Position numbers and translations under genes: made by a program
Assembly (NCBI GenBank): GCA_016193585.1
Contig: JACPRW010000003.1
Span: 1-64,000, forward strand
Direction: 5' to 3'
Origin: Candidatus Aenigmatarchaeota archaeon
GTDB taxonomy: Archaea; Aenigmatarchaeota; Aenigmatarchaeia; GW2011-AR5
DNA length: 64,000 bases
The notes under the pieces: model-generated
Told to the model about the DNA's origin: nothing
The model's database searches: none
Seen by the model: only the letters and a program-made list of their open reading frames with translations
Shown: positions 43,069 through 52,199 of the stretch, piece by piece
How the letters are laid out: each line of letters begins with the position of its first letter
Numbering within the stretch: position 1 is the stretch's first letter

Positions 43069-44310
43069 ATGCACATTGAGCTCTGCGGCAACGGCAATGA
43101 AATCGGCAGGGCTGCGTACCTTGTTTCTGACAGCAAATCGTCAGTGATGCTCGACTATGGCGTGAAGATAAACCCCGAACCGCCGCAGTACCCGCTGCCC
43201 GCGAAGCCCGACGCGGTGGTATTGAGCCACGCGCACCTCGACCATTGCGGCGGCATGCCGCTCCTGTACAGGCACGGGACGATACCGGCTTTCATGACGG
43301 ATGTGACGCTTGACCTCACGAAGCTCCTCGTCGAGGATGCGCTGAAAGTGGGAAAGAAACAGGGCTACAATACGCCGTTCGGAGTCGCTGAAATAAAGCG
43401 CATGGTGAAGAATGCAAAGCTGGTTGATTACGGCGAGCAGTTCAGAGCGGGGGCCTTCAGCGGAAAGCTGTACGATGCAGGCCACATTCCGGGCTCTGCC
43501 GGCGTGCTTCTAAAAAATGAGAAATCCGTTTTCTACACAGGTGACATCCAGACCGCAGAAAGCCATTTGCTCAGCGGCTGCACGCTGCCGAAGCGCGCCG
43601 ACGTGCTCGTCACCGAGACGACGTATTCATACAAAAATCATTCGCCGCGTATAAAGGAGGAAGAGCGCCTCGTCGAGCATGTCGAGGAGGCGCTCGCGCG
43701 GGAGGAAATTGCGCTCTTTCCGGTGTTCTCCATCGGGCGCGCTCAGGAAGTGCTCCTTATTCTCGAGAAATACGCCCACAAAATAGCGCTCGACGGCATG
43801 GCAAAGCAGGCAAGCGATATCATCGCCTCGTACGGGGCGCGGACGAAGGACAGCAGGCGCCTCAAAGCCGTGCTCCGGAAGATAAACTGGATTCACACGC
43901 GGGAGGACAGGCTCAAGGCGCTCAAGCGCCACTCAATAATCCTTGCGACAGCCGGCATGCTCGGCGGCGGGCCGGCGATACATTACCTCAGGGAGATAAA
44001 GCACCGGACGGAGAGCAAAGTTTTGTTCACGGGCTTTCTCGTTGAAGAGTCTCCGGGACGCAACCTTATCGAAACGAATATCTTCAAGAACGCGGAAGAG
44101 AAGTTCCACGTGCACTGCGAACTGGACAAGTTCGAGCTGAGCGCGCATACCGACCGCCGTGGTCTCTTCCACATCATACGGAAGACGAATCCGGCAACCG
44201 TTATTTCTGTTCACGGCGAGCGGTGCGACGACTTCGCGAAAGATATCGAGCAGGAATTCCCGGGCATACAGGCGATTGCGCCGAGGAATGGGGATACTAT
44301 CAGGATTTAG
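43069..44310 (+). CDS. Beta-CASP metallo-beta-lactamase nuclease
   Basis: A 413-residue RNA-processing nuclease of the beta-CASP/aCPSF2-like group. The MBL zinc site HAHLDHCGG is near residue 54, followed by AGHIPGS, YTGDIQ, the beta-CASP ATAGMLGGG, and the late SVHGE histidine and SAHTDR. It lacks a KH domain, so it is the shorter archaeal form, possibly involved in 5'-3' decay or 3'-end maturation. A ribosome-site-like stretch is not obvious. It follows the winged-helix gene. Confidence 0.88.
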   Translation: MHIELCGNGNEIGRAAYLVSDSKSSVMLDYGVKINPEPPQYPLPAKPDAVVLSHAHLDHCGGMPLLYRHGTIPAFMTDVTLDLTKLLVEDALKVGKKQGYNTPFGVAEIKRMVKNAKLVDYGEQFRAGAFSGKLYDAGHIPGSAGVLLKNEKSVFYTGDIQTAESHLLSGCTLPKRADVLVTETTYSYKNHSPRIKEEERLVEHVEEALAREEIALFPVFSIGRAQEVLLILEKYAHKIALDGMAKQASDIIASYGARTKDSRRLKAVLRKINWIHTREDRLKALKRHSIILATAGMLGGGPAIHYLREIKHRTESKVLFTGFLVEESPGRNLIETNIFKNAEEKFHVHCELDKFELSAHTDRRGLFHIIRKTNPATVISVHGERCDDFAKDIEQEFPGIQAIAPRNGDTIRI

Positions 44311-44713
44311 CGCGGTTATTTTCTCTCTCGTATGCGAAACCGGCAACAGCAAGGGCTGTCGCGTTGTCCTCTCCTAGTCGCCTCAGCTCGTCCACCAACT
44401 GCCGATAGTGCGGGTGTGCAACGGCTTCTTTACCGCGACCTAGATATCTGGCATCATCATCAGGGAAGATGCGGTCTATACGTTCTCTGATTTGTTCTAA
44501 GCAGTAACCTGAAACGAACTTCGTGCATACATTAAACTGCCCAACCAACCCCCACCGGTGGTCTTTCCATAGCTGTACTGCTTCTTGTGCTGAAAGCATA
44601 GTGATCATCTCTCCGTAATCTTTATAAAATTGTCGAGAAGCCGCCGGCAATGCCTGTCCATTATTTTTCGTTTTTCGCCGACTGTCTTGGTATTTCCCCT
44701 TCAACAACTTCAT
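44300..44713 (-). CDS. Hypothetical protein (137 aa)
   Basis: Not recognised. A soluble, basic-to-acidic protein with Q- and R-rich helices (YRQLVDELRRLGEDNATALA). Start at ATG 44713 (MKLLKGKYQ); an ATG at 44764 would add a phenylalanine-rich stretch (MLFFFFESHVG). It converges with the beta-CASP gene, overlapping it by 11 nt. Confidence 0.5.
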   Translation of the reverse strand: MKLLKGKYQDSRRKTKNNGQALPAASRQFYKDYGEMITMLSAQEAVQLWKDHRWGLVGQFNVCTKFVSGYCLEQIRERIDRIFPDDDARYLGRGKEAVAHPHYRQLVDELRRLGEDNATALAVAGFAYERENNRAKS

Positions 44714-44811
44714 TGTCCCGGTGAATCCATTCCCCACGTGGCTTTCGAAAAAGAAAAACAACATTGCATGCGGCGATGTCGAAGATGAGTGCCATAAAGC
44801 TGGATAGCCAT

Positions 44812-45039
44812 TCAGATGAAAAACGCGTGCAGAACCCCTACATAGCTTGCGGCGCAGGTATGTTCCACAAACCGGTAACTGGGTGCCTGATCGGGCTCCA
44901 TGATATCGACGAGCATGCGGTCTGCATATTTCCTGACAGGAGGTGGCAATGATTCGTACGTGCGAACCAGCGGTGACATGCCGTACCCTTCCCATTGGAT
45001 GCGGAATCTCCACTTGTCCAGAGGTATGGTATCGAGCAT
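44812..45039 (-). CDS. Hypothetical small protein (75 aa)
   Basis: Not recognised (MLDTIPLDKWRFRIQWEGYG start, HAFFI end). It has a strong ribosome site AGAGGTGA 5 nt before its ATG, one of the clearest in this window, so translation is very likely. It overlaps the end of the winged-helix gene in another frame. Confidence 0.6.
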   Translation of the reverse strand: MLDTIPLDKWRFRIQWEGYGMSPLVRTYESLPPPVRKYADRMLVDIMEPDQAPSYRFVEHTCAASYVGVLHAFFI

Positions 45040-45263
45040 GCGTTCACCTCTTTTTTGCTGAATGAGAAACAGGGAAAACTGAGGGAATATCTCGTCTCCC
45101 TCATGTCGGAAAAAGATTTTGACTCCTGAATAACATGGTGTGACTTGAGGATTGATAATGCAAATCTGACCGTCCTTTCGGGCAGCTTCGTTTCCTTGGC
45201 TATTGCTTTCTGGGACATCGGCTTAGAAAGAATGAGGACTATTCTTCGCGCTGACTTTGGCAA
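44838..45263 (-). CDS. Winged-helix regulator, C-terminus doubtful
   Basis: The first 60 residues are a clear winged helix: SARRIVLILSKPMSQKAIAK, then KLPERTVRFALSILKSHHVI. After YSLSFP the frame continues for about 70 residues of unlikely sequence over the next gene. One base later in the other frame the product would end VSHSAKKR-TGA, 4 nt before the next ATG with its ribosome site. I infer a likely one-base indel near 45065-45085, with the natural end at about 45044. Confidence 0.5.
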   Translation of the reverse strand: MPKSARRIVLILSKPMSQKAIAKETKLPERTVRFALSILKSHHVIQESKSFSDMRETRYSLSFPCFSFSKKEVNACSIPYLWTSGDSASNGKGTACHRWFARTNHCHLLSGNMQTACSSISWSPIRHPVTGLWNIPAPQAM

Positions 45264-45298
45264 GACAAAGTGAATCGCCCATTGATATCACTATACTA

Positions 45299-45931
45299 CT
45301 ATGCCGGAACTTTTAAGCGGGTTTCGGTACCGGCAATGCTGAAGTACCGGACAGGTGCCATGTTGTTTTCATGCATCCAGTAACGGATGCGATGCGCCCG
45401 CTCCTCTGGATTGTAGCGGAAGCTGTCGACGTGCAGGTCAGCGCAGGAGGGGTATTCAAACGGATACGTGACGCCCGGTTGCGGATAGCGGCGTGGCATG
45501 AGAAGGCTGGCGTATGCCCTGAGGTATAAAAATCTGGCTCTGTCGCCTTTCTCCCGCAGTGACCTGCGCGTTTCCCGCACCACGCAGACAGGCAAGGGTG
45601 CATGCACATGTATTATTTTGGTGCCCGTTTCGTCTCTGATCCACCGCCTGTTTTTTTCAACGCTGATGCCGGAGTCTATGACAGCGTTTGTACGGGACGT
45701 GAGCTCGTTGAAGGAGTCTATCGCCCTGCGGTAAATCATTTCTTTGACAGCACGGTCTGCCGAGAACGCGTCAACGCCGGCCGGGACAAGTTCTTTCCTG
45801 AGCCGGTCGAAGCTGATGTATGTGGTTGGAATGCCGTCAGCACACAGCTCGTTGACGAGCGACAGGGCAGTTGCTGTTTTTCCCGACCCGCTCATACCGG
45901 TAATGAGGAGGGAAAAATGTTTGTCCGGCAT
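45299..45931 (-). CDS. P-loop kinase-like NTPase
   Basis: A 210-residue P-loop protein (MPDKHFSLLITGMSGSGKTA; Walker A GMSGSGKT) related to adenylylsulfate-kinase/zeta-toxin-like small kinases. Downstream are DSGISVEKNRRWIRDE and HVHAPLPVCVVRETRRSL, probable lid and adenine parts. Substrate unknown. ATG 45931 lies 28 nt from a TATA-like TATTTAATT; an upstream extension of 38 codons was rejected. Confidence 0.7.
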   Translation of the reverse strand: MPDKHFSLLITGMSGSGKTATALSLVNELCADGIPTTYISFDRLRKELVPAGVDAFSADRAVKEMIYRRAIDSFNELTSRTNAVIDSGISVEKNRRWIRDETGTKIIHVHAPLPVCVVRETRRSLREKGDRARFLYLRAYASLLMPRRYPQPGVTYPFEYPSCADLHVDSFRYNPEERAHRIRYWMHENNMAPVRYFSIAGTETRLKVPA

Positions 45932-46009
45932 GGTTGATAGTACTATACATGGTGAAATTAAATAGGCAAAGGCATCCATGTCCCTGAGAAAGAAATGTAA
46001 AAACTCTGT

Positions 46010-46054
46010 TATAGCAGATTGTAATAATGGAACTTTTAACAACAATCTGCTATA
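46010..46054. repeat. Palindrome P7
   Basis: TATAGCAGATTGT / ACAATCTGCTATA with a 19-nt loop (AATAATGGAACTTTTAACA). Same stem as 24750-24797 and 49204-49251, with the loop conserved in P8 as well and reversed in P6. Confidence 0.88.
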
Positions 46055-46071
46055 AATATAGCGAAGCAGCG

Positions 46072-46791
46072 CTAGTGCATCGTGATTATGGAAAGAAAAT
46101 TATGGAAGAATGTTCTGCAGTGCTTCTTCATTAAATCCGCATTGTGTTGTGCATCTTCCAAAAGCCGTTCTTCATCCAGCTCGTGGTCTTGGTGGATCCA
46201 TTCCTTATCCAGTGCAATCTGCCTTTTTACCATGTCTGGTGCAAATTCAAAATGAAACAAAAGCCCGTACGCAGTGCCGCAAGCGAACGCCTGGTTCCTG
46301 CACAACGGCGATGTCGCGAGCAATGCTGCGCCTTCAGGAAGGTCGAATGCGTCGCCGTGCCACTGGAACACGGTTATAGGCGACGCAAATCCACTGAACA
46401 GCTTACTGTTCTTTCCTTCTTCTGTGAGAGTAACATCGTGATATCCTATCTCTTTTGTCCTTCTGCCGTCTATAACGTTAGGATGTACAGATGCTCCTAA
46501 CGCATGCGCAAGCAATTGGCTGCCAAGGCATATGCCCAAAACAGGGACCTTGTTTTTAAGTGCTGATTGTATAGCCTTTATTTCATCCATCTTGCTCGTA
46601 TAAACCTCATCAGCATCATAGACGCTCATCGGCCCTCCCATGACGATGAGTGCTCCGTAACCAGAGAGCGAAGGAATAGGGTGAGGCTTCCACAACTCGA
46701 CTCTATCAAATTCGATTCTTTCGGCATCAGCAAGCTCTTGGAGAAGCCCCGGATGCTCGTGCGGCACGTGCTGGAAAACGAGGAATTTCAT
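46072..46791 (-). CDS. Class I glutamine amidotransferase, GMP synthase-like
   Basis: A 239-residue stand-alone amidotransferase. The nucleophile elbow GICLGSQLLA is intact (Cys about residue 88) and a C-terminal LFHFEF provides His and Glu. Resembles GMP-synthase-type GATase proteins that act on small molecules (unknown donor target). It contrasts with the degenerate homologue at 15870-16400. It lies divergent from rtcA. Confidence 0.8.
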   Translation of the reverse strand: MKFLVFQHVPHEHPGLLQELADAERIEFDRVELWKPHPIPSLSGYGALIVMGGPMSVYDADEVYTSKMDEIKAIQSALKNKVPVLGICLGSQLLAHALGASVHPNVIDGRRTKEIGYHDVTLTEEGKNSKLFSGFASPITVFQWHGDAFDLPEGAALLATSPLCRNQAFACGTAYGLLFHFEFAPDMVKRQIALDKEWIHQDHELDEERLLEDAQHNADLMKKHCRTFFHNFLSIITMH

Positions 46792-46835
46792 TGCGGTCTT
46801 CTTTACTTAAATGTTTAAAAGTGAATGCACTTCGT

Positions 46836-47864
46836 ATGCCGGAATCTGTGGAAATAGACGGCTCCCATGGGGAGGGCGGCGGCTCCATAATTCGTTCGGC
46901 GGTCGCCTTGTCGGCAGTCACCGGCAAGCCCTGTAAGATTACCGGCATCCGCACAAAAAGGGAAAATCCCGGCCTGCAGGCGCAGCACGCAGCCGCAGTC
47001 CATGCGGTCGCGAAGCTGTGCGGGGCTGACGTGAAAGGCAATGAAATAGGCTCGACGGAAATCGAATTCATGCCGGGAGAAATCAAAGGCGGTTCGCTTT
47101 CCCTGAACATCGGCACCGCTGGCTCGGCGGCCCTCGTCCTTCAGGCTCTTATGCTCCCGGCGATGCATTGCGAAAAGCCGGTTGACATACAGATAACGGG
47201 CGGTACGATGAACAAGTGGGCGCCCTCCATCGACTACCTGCAGAACGTTACGCTCGCAACGCTGGCAAGATTCGGCTACGAAGGCGAATTGAAATTACTG
47301 AGGCATGGATTCTATCCGAAGGGCGGCGGGATGGTAGAAGCGACCATGAGAAAGGCTGAGTTGATGCCTGTCGTGCTGACGGAACGAGGGCGCTTCATGT
47401 CGCTGAAAGGAACGTCCACTGCCTCCAAAGAGCTCGAGCAAGGGCAGGTCGCCGAAAGGATGCAGCGGTACGCCCGCGAGCATTTGTACAAGGTTTTCCA
47501 TGAAACGCCCGAGGTGAACGTTGCATACGTCGATGCGCACTCTCCGGGAGGCGGCATCGACTTGTGCGCCCTCTACGAGCATGCGGTTCTCGGCAGCGGT
47601 GCCATCGCCGAACGGGCAAAGCGCGCCGAGGACGTGGCAAAAGAAGCGGTGGACGCGCTTGTGGCATCGCACCGGAGCGGCGCGCCAGTGGATAAGCACC
47701 TTGCCGACCAGCTTATTCCCTACATGGCGCTGGCGAAGGGTAGCAGCGCCATACGAGCAGAGGAAATAACCGAGCATACGCGCACCAACATCTGGGTATG
47801 CGGACACTTCGTTAAGACACCGTTCAGGATAGATGAAAAAGAAAAGCAGATTACCTGCGGCTGA
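46836..47864 (+). CDS. rtcA: RNA 3'-terminal phosphate cyclase
   Basis: Converts RNA 3'-phosphates to 2',3'-cyclic phosphates using ATP. A 342-residue RtcA with IDGSHGEGGGSIIRSAVALS at the N-terminus, TGIRTKRENPGLQAQH, and the adenylated-histidine region LADQLIPYMALAKG followed by TEHTRTNIWV. ATG 46836 is chosen over 46791, as the family starts MPESVEIDGSHGEGGG. Confidence 0.93.
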   Translation: MPESVEIDGSHGEGGGSIIRSAVALSAVTGKPCKITGIRTKRENPGLQAQHAAAVHAVAKLCGADVKGNEIGSTEIEFMPGEIKGGSLSLNIGTAGSAALVLQALMLPAMHCEKPVDIQITGGTMNKWAPSIDYLQNVTLATLARFGYEGELKLLRHGFYPKGGGMVEATMRKAELMPVVLTERGRFMSLKGTSTASKELEQGQVAERMQRYAREHLYKVFHETPEVNVAYVDAHSPGGGIDLCALYEHAVLGSGAIAERAKRAEDVAKEAVDALVASHRSGAPVDKHLADQLIPYMALAKGSSAIRAEEITEHTRTNIWVCGHFVKTPFRIDEKEKQITCG

Positions 47865-48720
47865 GTGGCTGCGATCCAATAGACATGGTATCCGGTCTCT
47901 CGACGTTCCTCCAGTCCGCACCGTTCCGTGTATAGCGCATGAACACGATACTGCAGTTGTGCTGCCGTCCTTTGCCTGCATTCGGCCTACCGGCACCAGG
48001 CTCTTTGTAGCCATGTGCGTAGCCCGCCGGTTCCGCGCCGCCGTTCAGATGGAATCGCACCGCAGGCGGATAGGAGAACGGCTGCTCGCCCTGAACCACG
48101 AGTTGTTGATATAATTCGCCGACTGGCGTTGAAAGATGAGACGGGTCAAAATTGTCATCAACCGGCGTCGTGGTGAGCGCGTAGCGTACGGTGTCTGGCA
48201 TGTTCCAGAGCACGCTGTTCCTGAGCAGCGAGCCGACGCCCCTGCCCCGCTCGCCGAACGCAGTGACCTGGAGCAGCAATGCAGTGTCGCCGCGCATGCG
48301 TCTGGCTGTTCTCCACGTGCCGTTGCCGGTGATGTGGTTGAACGAAGGGTATAGGTCAACAAGCCGCTCGTAATCGCCGTGCACGTCCGCGAGGCCTGTC
48401 TGGAGGATACCTGCTGGTTCTCCGTCGAGGCTGATGACGTGCACTTTGTCGCCGGCGTTGCCTGCCATGCCGTACATTTCCTTCATGTCGGCCGGGCCGA
48501 ACGGCCCCCATTCGTTTTCGAGCTCCTCGCGCAACCGTTCCATGACGCGGCGGTTGCCTGCAACGCCATAGAGCGGCTCGATACGATAGGGCGGCACATA
48601 TATGGATGGCTGCCGGCTGGTTGTCCGTCTATAGTGGTCAATGACTAGTTTCGTGCCGGCAACCGCGCCTGTGCCGAGCGCGCCTGCAAGGGCTGCTTTC
48701 TTGAACGTGCTTATGGTCAC
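47851..48720 (-). CDS. GNAT-like acetyltransferase, membrane-anchored
   Basis: A 289-residue protein with an N-terminal hydrophobic segment (about 9-24) and a GNAT-like core (LQVTAFGERGRGVGSLLRNS resembles motif A, G-x-G at the CoA site). Target unknown. It overlaps the Hsp20 gene start by 4 nt (ATGA) and converges with rtcA (14-nt overlap). Family assignment is moderate. Confidence 0.5.
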   Translation of the reverse strand: MTISTFKKAALAGALGTGAVAGTKLVIDHYRRTTSRQPSIYVPPYRIEPLYGVAGNRRVMERLREELENEWGPFGPADMKEMYGMAGNAGDKVHVISLDGEPAGILQTGLADVHGDYERLVDLYPSFNHITGNGTWRTARRMRGDTALLLQVTAFGERGRGVGSLLRNSVLWNMPDTVRYALTTTPVDDNFDPSHLSTPVGELYQQLVVQGEQPFSYPPAVRFHLNGGAEPAGYAHGYKEPGAGRPNAGKGRQHNCSIVFMRYTRNGADWRNVERPDTMSIGSQPLSRR

Positions 48721-49160
48721 AAAATCTCGAGCCTTTTTTTCTTTTTGTCTTTCGTTTCCTTCTTGGGCAGCGTTATGACAAGCACGGCGTTCTCGATCTT
48801 CGCCTGCGCTTTGTCGGGGTCCACCTTTGCCGGAAGCGTGAACACGCGGCGTATCGCTCCTGAAGCCCGCTCCTCGTGGTAAAACGTCTTTCCTTTGTCA
48901 ATCTTCTCCTCCTTTTTGGAGGCGACAATCTCAACGGCGTTCTCCGTCACGTTGAGGCTGATCTCGCTTCTCTTGAAGCCCGGCATCTCCACGCTGATCA
49001 CGATTTCTGCCACTTTGTCGCTGATGTTCACCGGGACGTTTCTGGCGGCGCGGACTTCGGGAAGCGCTGCCTGGAAGGCGAACGGCCTTCCTCTGTCCGC
49101 GGACTTGTCCGGCTTCTCCCAGTAGAAGATGAAATCCTTTTTTTTCCTGTTCATGGGCAT
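48717..49160 (-). CDS. Small heat-shock protein, Hsp20 family
   Basis: A 147-residue ATP-independent chaperone with an alpha-crystallin domain (about residues 46-135): VNISDKVAEIVISVEMPGFK, ENAVEIVASKK, VLVITLPK, and the conserved I-x-I tail-like end. Start at 49160 (MPMNRKKK). It is coupled to the following acetyltransferase-like gene. Confidence 0.9.
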   Translation of the reverse strand: MPMNRKKKDFIFYWEKPDKSADRGRPFAFQAALPEVRAARNVPVNISDKVAEIVISVEMPGFKRSEISLNVTENAVEIVASKKEEKIDKGKTFYHEERASGAIRRVFTLPAKVDPDKAQAKIENAVLVITLPKKETKDKKKKRLEIL

Positions 49161-49203
49161 CACCCTTCGATACTAATTGCCCTTTACGTATTAAAATTTG
49201 TCT

Positions 49204-49292
49204 TATAGCAGATTGTAATAATAATGGAACTTTTAGCTGCAATCTGCTATAGGGAAAGAACATTGTAAAATGTTCCAAAATCAATGTTCTTT
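49204..49292. repeat. Palindrome cluster P8 (two hairpins)
   Basis: TATAGCAGATTG / CAATCTGCTATA (49204-49251, 23-nt loop with AATAATGGAACTTTTA) then AAAGAACATTG / CAATGTTCTTT (49255-49292). The two are the same pair of units as in P6 but in the reverse order. Confidence 0.88.
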
Positions 49293-49300
49293 ACTATTAT

Positions 49301-49939
49301 TCAGATGTACGCTTCCTCTTTGGCGTGCGCAATCATCTGCTTGACGAGGAATTCAACGCCGCCTATCTTCACGTCCCCGTGCGAAGGGAGCAGATAGGCG
49401 ATCTTGTAACCTGACAATTTCCTGAGAGAGTCAAGCAGCACGGGCATGCTGCCTCCTGGCAGGTCAGTCCTTCCGACGCCGTTCTCGAAGAGCGTGTCGC
49501 CTGAAACAAGCACATGCTTTGCCTTGTCGTAGAGGCAGATGGAACCGGGGGAATGTCCCGGCGTGTGGACGACCTCGAAGGTGAAGTTGATGGTCCTGAT
49601 GACGCTGCCTTCTTTCAGTGTCCTGTCGACCGTGACCATTTTCGGCGTGCTGCCGGGCACGGCGAGGCTGCCGCCGCCCTCTATTGCTTCCTTGTCGTCC
49701 TTGTGGCATGCTAGTTCGGCCTTGAGCCAGTCACGGAATTTCTTGTTGGCGCCGCAATGGCTGAAATGGCCGTGCGTGTTCACGATGGTTTTGACGTCAA
49801 GAAGCTGCTGCTCAAGCTCCTGTTTCGCCTCCTGAAAAAAAAGCCCCGAGCCCGTGTCGATGAGAAGCTCGTTGTCGATGAGGTAAATTGCCGGGTCGCT
49901 TCCGAAAGCGAGCTGCTCGATGCCCTTGAGGATGCGCAT
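49301..49939 (-). CDS. MBL-fold hydrolase with altered metal motif
   Basis: A 212-residue glyoxalase II-like protein. The first zinc motif reads THGHFSHCG, i.e. H-x-H-x-S-H: the Asp that binds the second metal is Ser. Later ligands (HTPGHSPGS, SGDTLFENGVG, PSHGDVKI) are present. It may be a one-metal enzyme or have changed function. ATG at 49939; a TATA-like box is not clear. Confidence 0.75.
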   Translation of the reverse strand: MRILKGIEQLAFGSDPAIYLIDNELLIDTGSGLFFQEAKQELEQQLLDVKTIVNTHGHFSHCGANKKFRDWLKAELACHKDDKEAIEGGGSLAVPGSTPKMVTVDRTLKEGSVIRTINFTFEVVHTPGHSPGSICLYDKAKHVLVSGDTLFENGVGRTDLPGGSMPVLLDSLRKLSGYKIAYLLPSHGDVKIGGVEFLVKQMIAHAKEEAYI

Positions 49940-49991
49940 ACCGTTAGCATAGGGGGCACATTCTTAAATTGGTTCTGCACGCTTTGCGTAT

Positions 49992-50801
49992 TTAAAAGCC
50001 GTTGGTGAGGAACGTGATGCTCCTGCCTATCATGTCGTGGGCATTGAGCGTCAGAAACCCTTCTGCTGTCCTGAACACGACGAGGTTTCCTTTTGCCGCA
50101 ACGACAGACCCTGCTATTGCCGCATGTTCCTTGATCTGCAGGTATGTTGGCTGCTTGACGACGGTATGGAGGCGGTAATAATCCCTGAGGTCATATATCT
50201 CGGGCTTGATGAGCCACGGGAAGTTCTGGTCCCTGAGCACGGCAATCGCCGTGCGCAGGCTCGGCGCTGCCTTGTTGGGGCTCCCGAAGAGCAGCGAGTG
50301 CTTCTGGTCGCCGCGCATCCTGTCCGTTACCTTGAGCAGTTCCTTGACGCGCTGCTCAGCTTCGCGCACGTCCTTGCCGTCCTGAAGGTAGCCGATTTTT
50401 GCGCCCATGTCGGCACCCTGTTCGACAAGCCGCTTGAGGAGCCTGCTTTCATGCGAGATGCCGACCTTGAGGACGCCGTCAAAGGCGGCAAGATACATGT
50501 AGTAGTGCTCGGTTTTGCAGTCCTCTCTCCGCTTGGGGTTTATGCACACGTCGCCGGTGCATGCCATGCATAGGGAAAACCAGTCCTCGCTCCTGCAGGC
50601 AGCGCAGTTCGAGCCGTAGTCTATCTTCCTTTGGTCAGGGCACGGGTAGTGCCTGCTGTCCCGCACAAAGCCGGTGCAGAACTTCTCGCCGAGCGCTATG
50701 TTGAAATGCTGCCCGAGCAGCTTCAGCTTGAACTGTGCATCGCCTTCCCGGGCTATGAAGAAAGGCTCCCAGTCTATCCAGTTGTATTTTATGAGTTGCA
50801 C
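49992..50801 (-). CDS. DUF2797 family protein
   Basis: A 269-residue archaeal/bacterial DUF2797 protein. Several Cys pairs (CAACRS, CMACTGDVC) suggest zinc binding, and a GIY-YIG-like core (YYMYLAAFDGVLKVGISHES) is followed by RLLKRLVEQGAD. The known GIY-YIG resemblance suggests a nuclease-like or RNA-linked role, which is unproven. It overlaps the next upstream gene by 13 nt. Confidence 0.75.
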   Translation of the reverse strand: MQLIKYNWIDWEPFFIAREGDAQFKLKLLGQHFNIALGEKFCTGFVRDSRHYPCPDQRKIDYGSNCAACRSEDWFSLCMACTGDVCINPKRREDCKTEHYYMYLAAFDGVLKVGISHESRLLKRLVEQGADMGAKIGYLQDGKDVREAEQRVKELLKVTDRMRGDQKHSLLFGSPNKAAPSLRTAIAVLRDQNFPWLIKPEIYDLRDYYRLHTVVKQPTYLQIKEHAAIAGSVVAAKGNLVVFRTAEGFLTLNAHDMIGRSITFLTNGF

Positions 50802-51397
50802 GACACCACCCGTTCGTATGCGCTGGTAGCGGCGGCAACCTCCCTCAGGGAAAGTCTGCCGGAGAGGAGAACGAACAGCTCCTTTGCCTGTGCCTCGTAG
50901 GAAACTGGATAGGAAAACCGCGAGACCATGTTCATGAGGAATTCGGCATCATAATCGTCAATTCCGTAGAAGCTGAGCCATGGTATGTTGATGCCGATGA
51001 ATGCTTCCATGGTCGCTATTTTTGGCTGGTGGTACAGGAGCGACAGGTACCAGTAATAGAAGAGGTCCTGCTGGTGCGTCTTGGCGATTTTCCTGCTGAC
51101 AAAGACGTCTTCCACAGGAGCGGGTGCCTGCATGACCTTCCTGAGCTCGGCCTTGAGGAGGCTGCTGATAAGTACTATGCTGATCGCCCGTTCGTCCTTC
51201 TCGAGTATCTCTCTCCTGTAGTAGTTGACATGGATTTTCGCGGCATCATCCGACAGCTCTATCGCGTCCTTCTCGCAGAGCGAGATGGAAATGCCGTTGA
51301 AGTTGAGGTAGGTGAACGACGGGATTACCGTGTCAACAATCCTGGAGAATACGCGGGCGCGCTCGTCGTGCAGGTGGAAAGACTTCCGCAACTTCAT
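50789..51397 (-). CDS. Hypothetical protein, DUF2797 operon partner (202 aa)
   Basis: Not recognised. A soluble helical protein (SIVLISSLLKAELRKVMQAP..; YWYLSLLYHQPKIATM). Start ATG 51397 is 27 nt from the TATA-like GGTTAAATC. It overlaps the DUF2797 gene by 13 nt, so they are expressed together. Confidence 0.6.
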   Translation of the reverse strand: MKLRKSFHLHDERARVFSRIVDTVIPSFTYLNFNGISISLCEKDAIELSDDAAKIHVNYYRREILEKDERAISIVLISSLLKAELRKVMQAPAPVEDVFVSRKIAKTHQQDLFYYWYLSLLYHQPKIATMEAFIGINIPWLSFYGIDDYDAEFLMNMVSRFSYPVSYEAQAKELFVLLSGRLSLREVAAATSAYERVVSCNS

Positions 51398-51509
51398 GCT
51401 TGTACATTTGCTTGTGCTTCGATTTAACCTTTCGGTTAGACTTTGAAATAGATGTGTATTTAATTTTCTCTTTAAAATATGCATCTTTATGCAGGGAAGG
51501 ATAGAAACC

Positions 51510-52064
51510 ATGGGAAAAGGTGCTACGTTCTTTTCATTAGATTGGAATAAACTTGTAAAAGTGCCTGCAGAAAAGGGTTATTATATAGAAGCTTTTGGTT
51601 CTGCAGATGCACTTATTGATAGTGAATTGGAAATGCTATTAAAATCCATTTATTCTAGTAGCGAGTCTCAAGACCTAATAGACGAAATAGGTTATTTACG
51701 TGGAACCAACGGTTTTGATGGGTTACTTATCGCACAAATTTTAGAATCAAAAACTTTGATAAAATCCGATTTAGTTGAAAAAGTAAGAAAATGGAAAAAA
51801 GCCAGAAATATAGTATTGCATGATACGTACGCTGAATATGGATTGGTTATTCTGAATCCAGATTTTTCTTACAACAACCAAAAGGAACTCGATGATTTGG
51901 TGCAAAAAGAAGCTGATAAATGGCTTAAGTTGGCAGACGATATTTCCCTAGAATTGTCACTGTCTATACCTAAGACAGATGAAAAAAGACGTTGGTATTT
52001 TTCTACAGAATTCTATGAAAAGTATCCAAGAGTAAAACAAATAAAAAAGCGTTTTCCTAAATAG
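51510..52064 (+). CDS. HEPN-like protein in AT-rich island
   Basis: A 184-residue product from a markedly AT-rich gene between GC-rich neighbours. Near residue 100 it contains KARNIVLHDTYAEYG; RNIVLH fits the R-x4-H motif of HEPN nucleases. The family often acts as an RNA-cleaving toxin in defence or toxin-antitoxin systems; no antitoxin gene is next to it. ATG 51510 was preferred over 51489 because a TATA-like TTTAAAATA lies about 35 nt away. Likely horizontally acquired. Moderate confidence in the motif. Confidence 0.55.
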   Translation: MGKGATFFSLDWNKLVKVPAEKGYYIEAFGSADALIDSELEMLLKSIYSSSESQDLIDEIGYLRGTNGFDGLLIAQILESKTLIKSDLVEKVRKWKKARNIVLHDTYAEYGLVILNPDFSYNNQKELDDLVQKEADKWLKLADDISLELSLSIPKTDEKRRWYFSTEFYEKYPRVKQIKKRFPK

Positions 52065-52199
52065 TTTTAGTTAGTTCTCGTACTAGATGACTAAAGCTCT
52101 ACAACTCCTTTTCTATATTCCTTCCACCCGCGGTTTGAGTAAAGTCTCCTTCGTTGAGAACGCTTTTAAGCTTTGTAAGTATGAATAAGTATGAAATTT

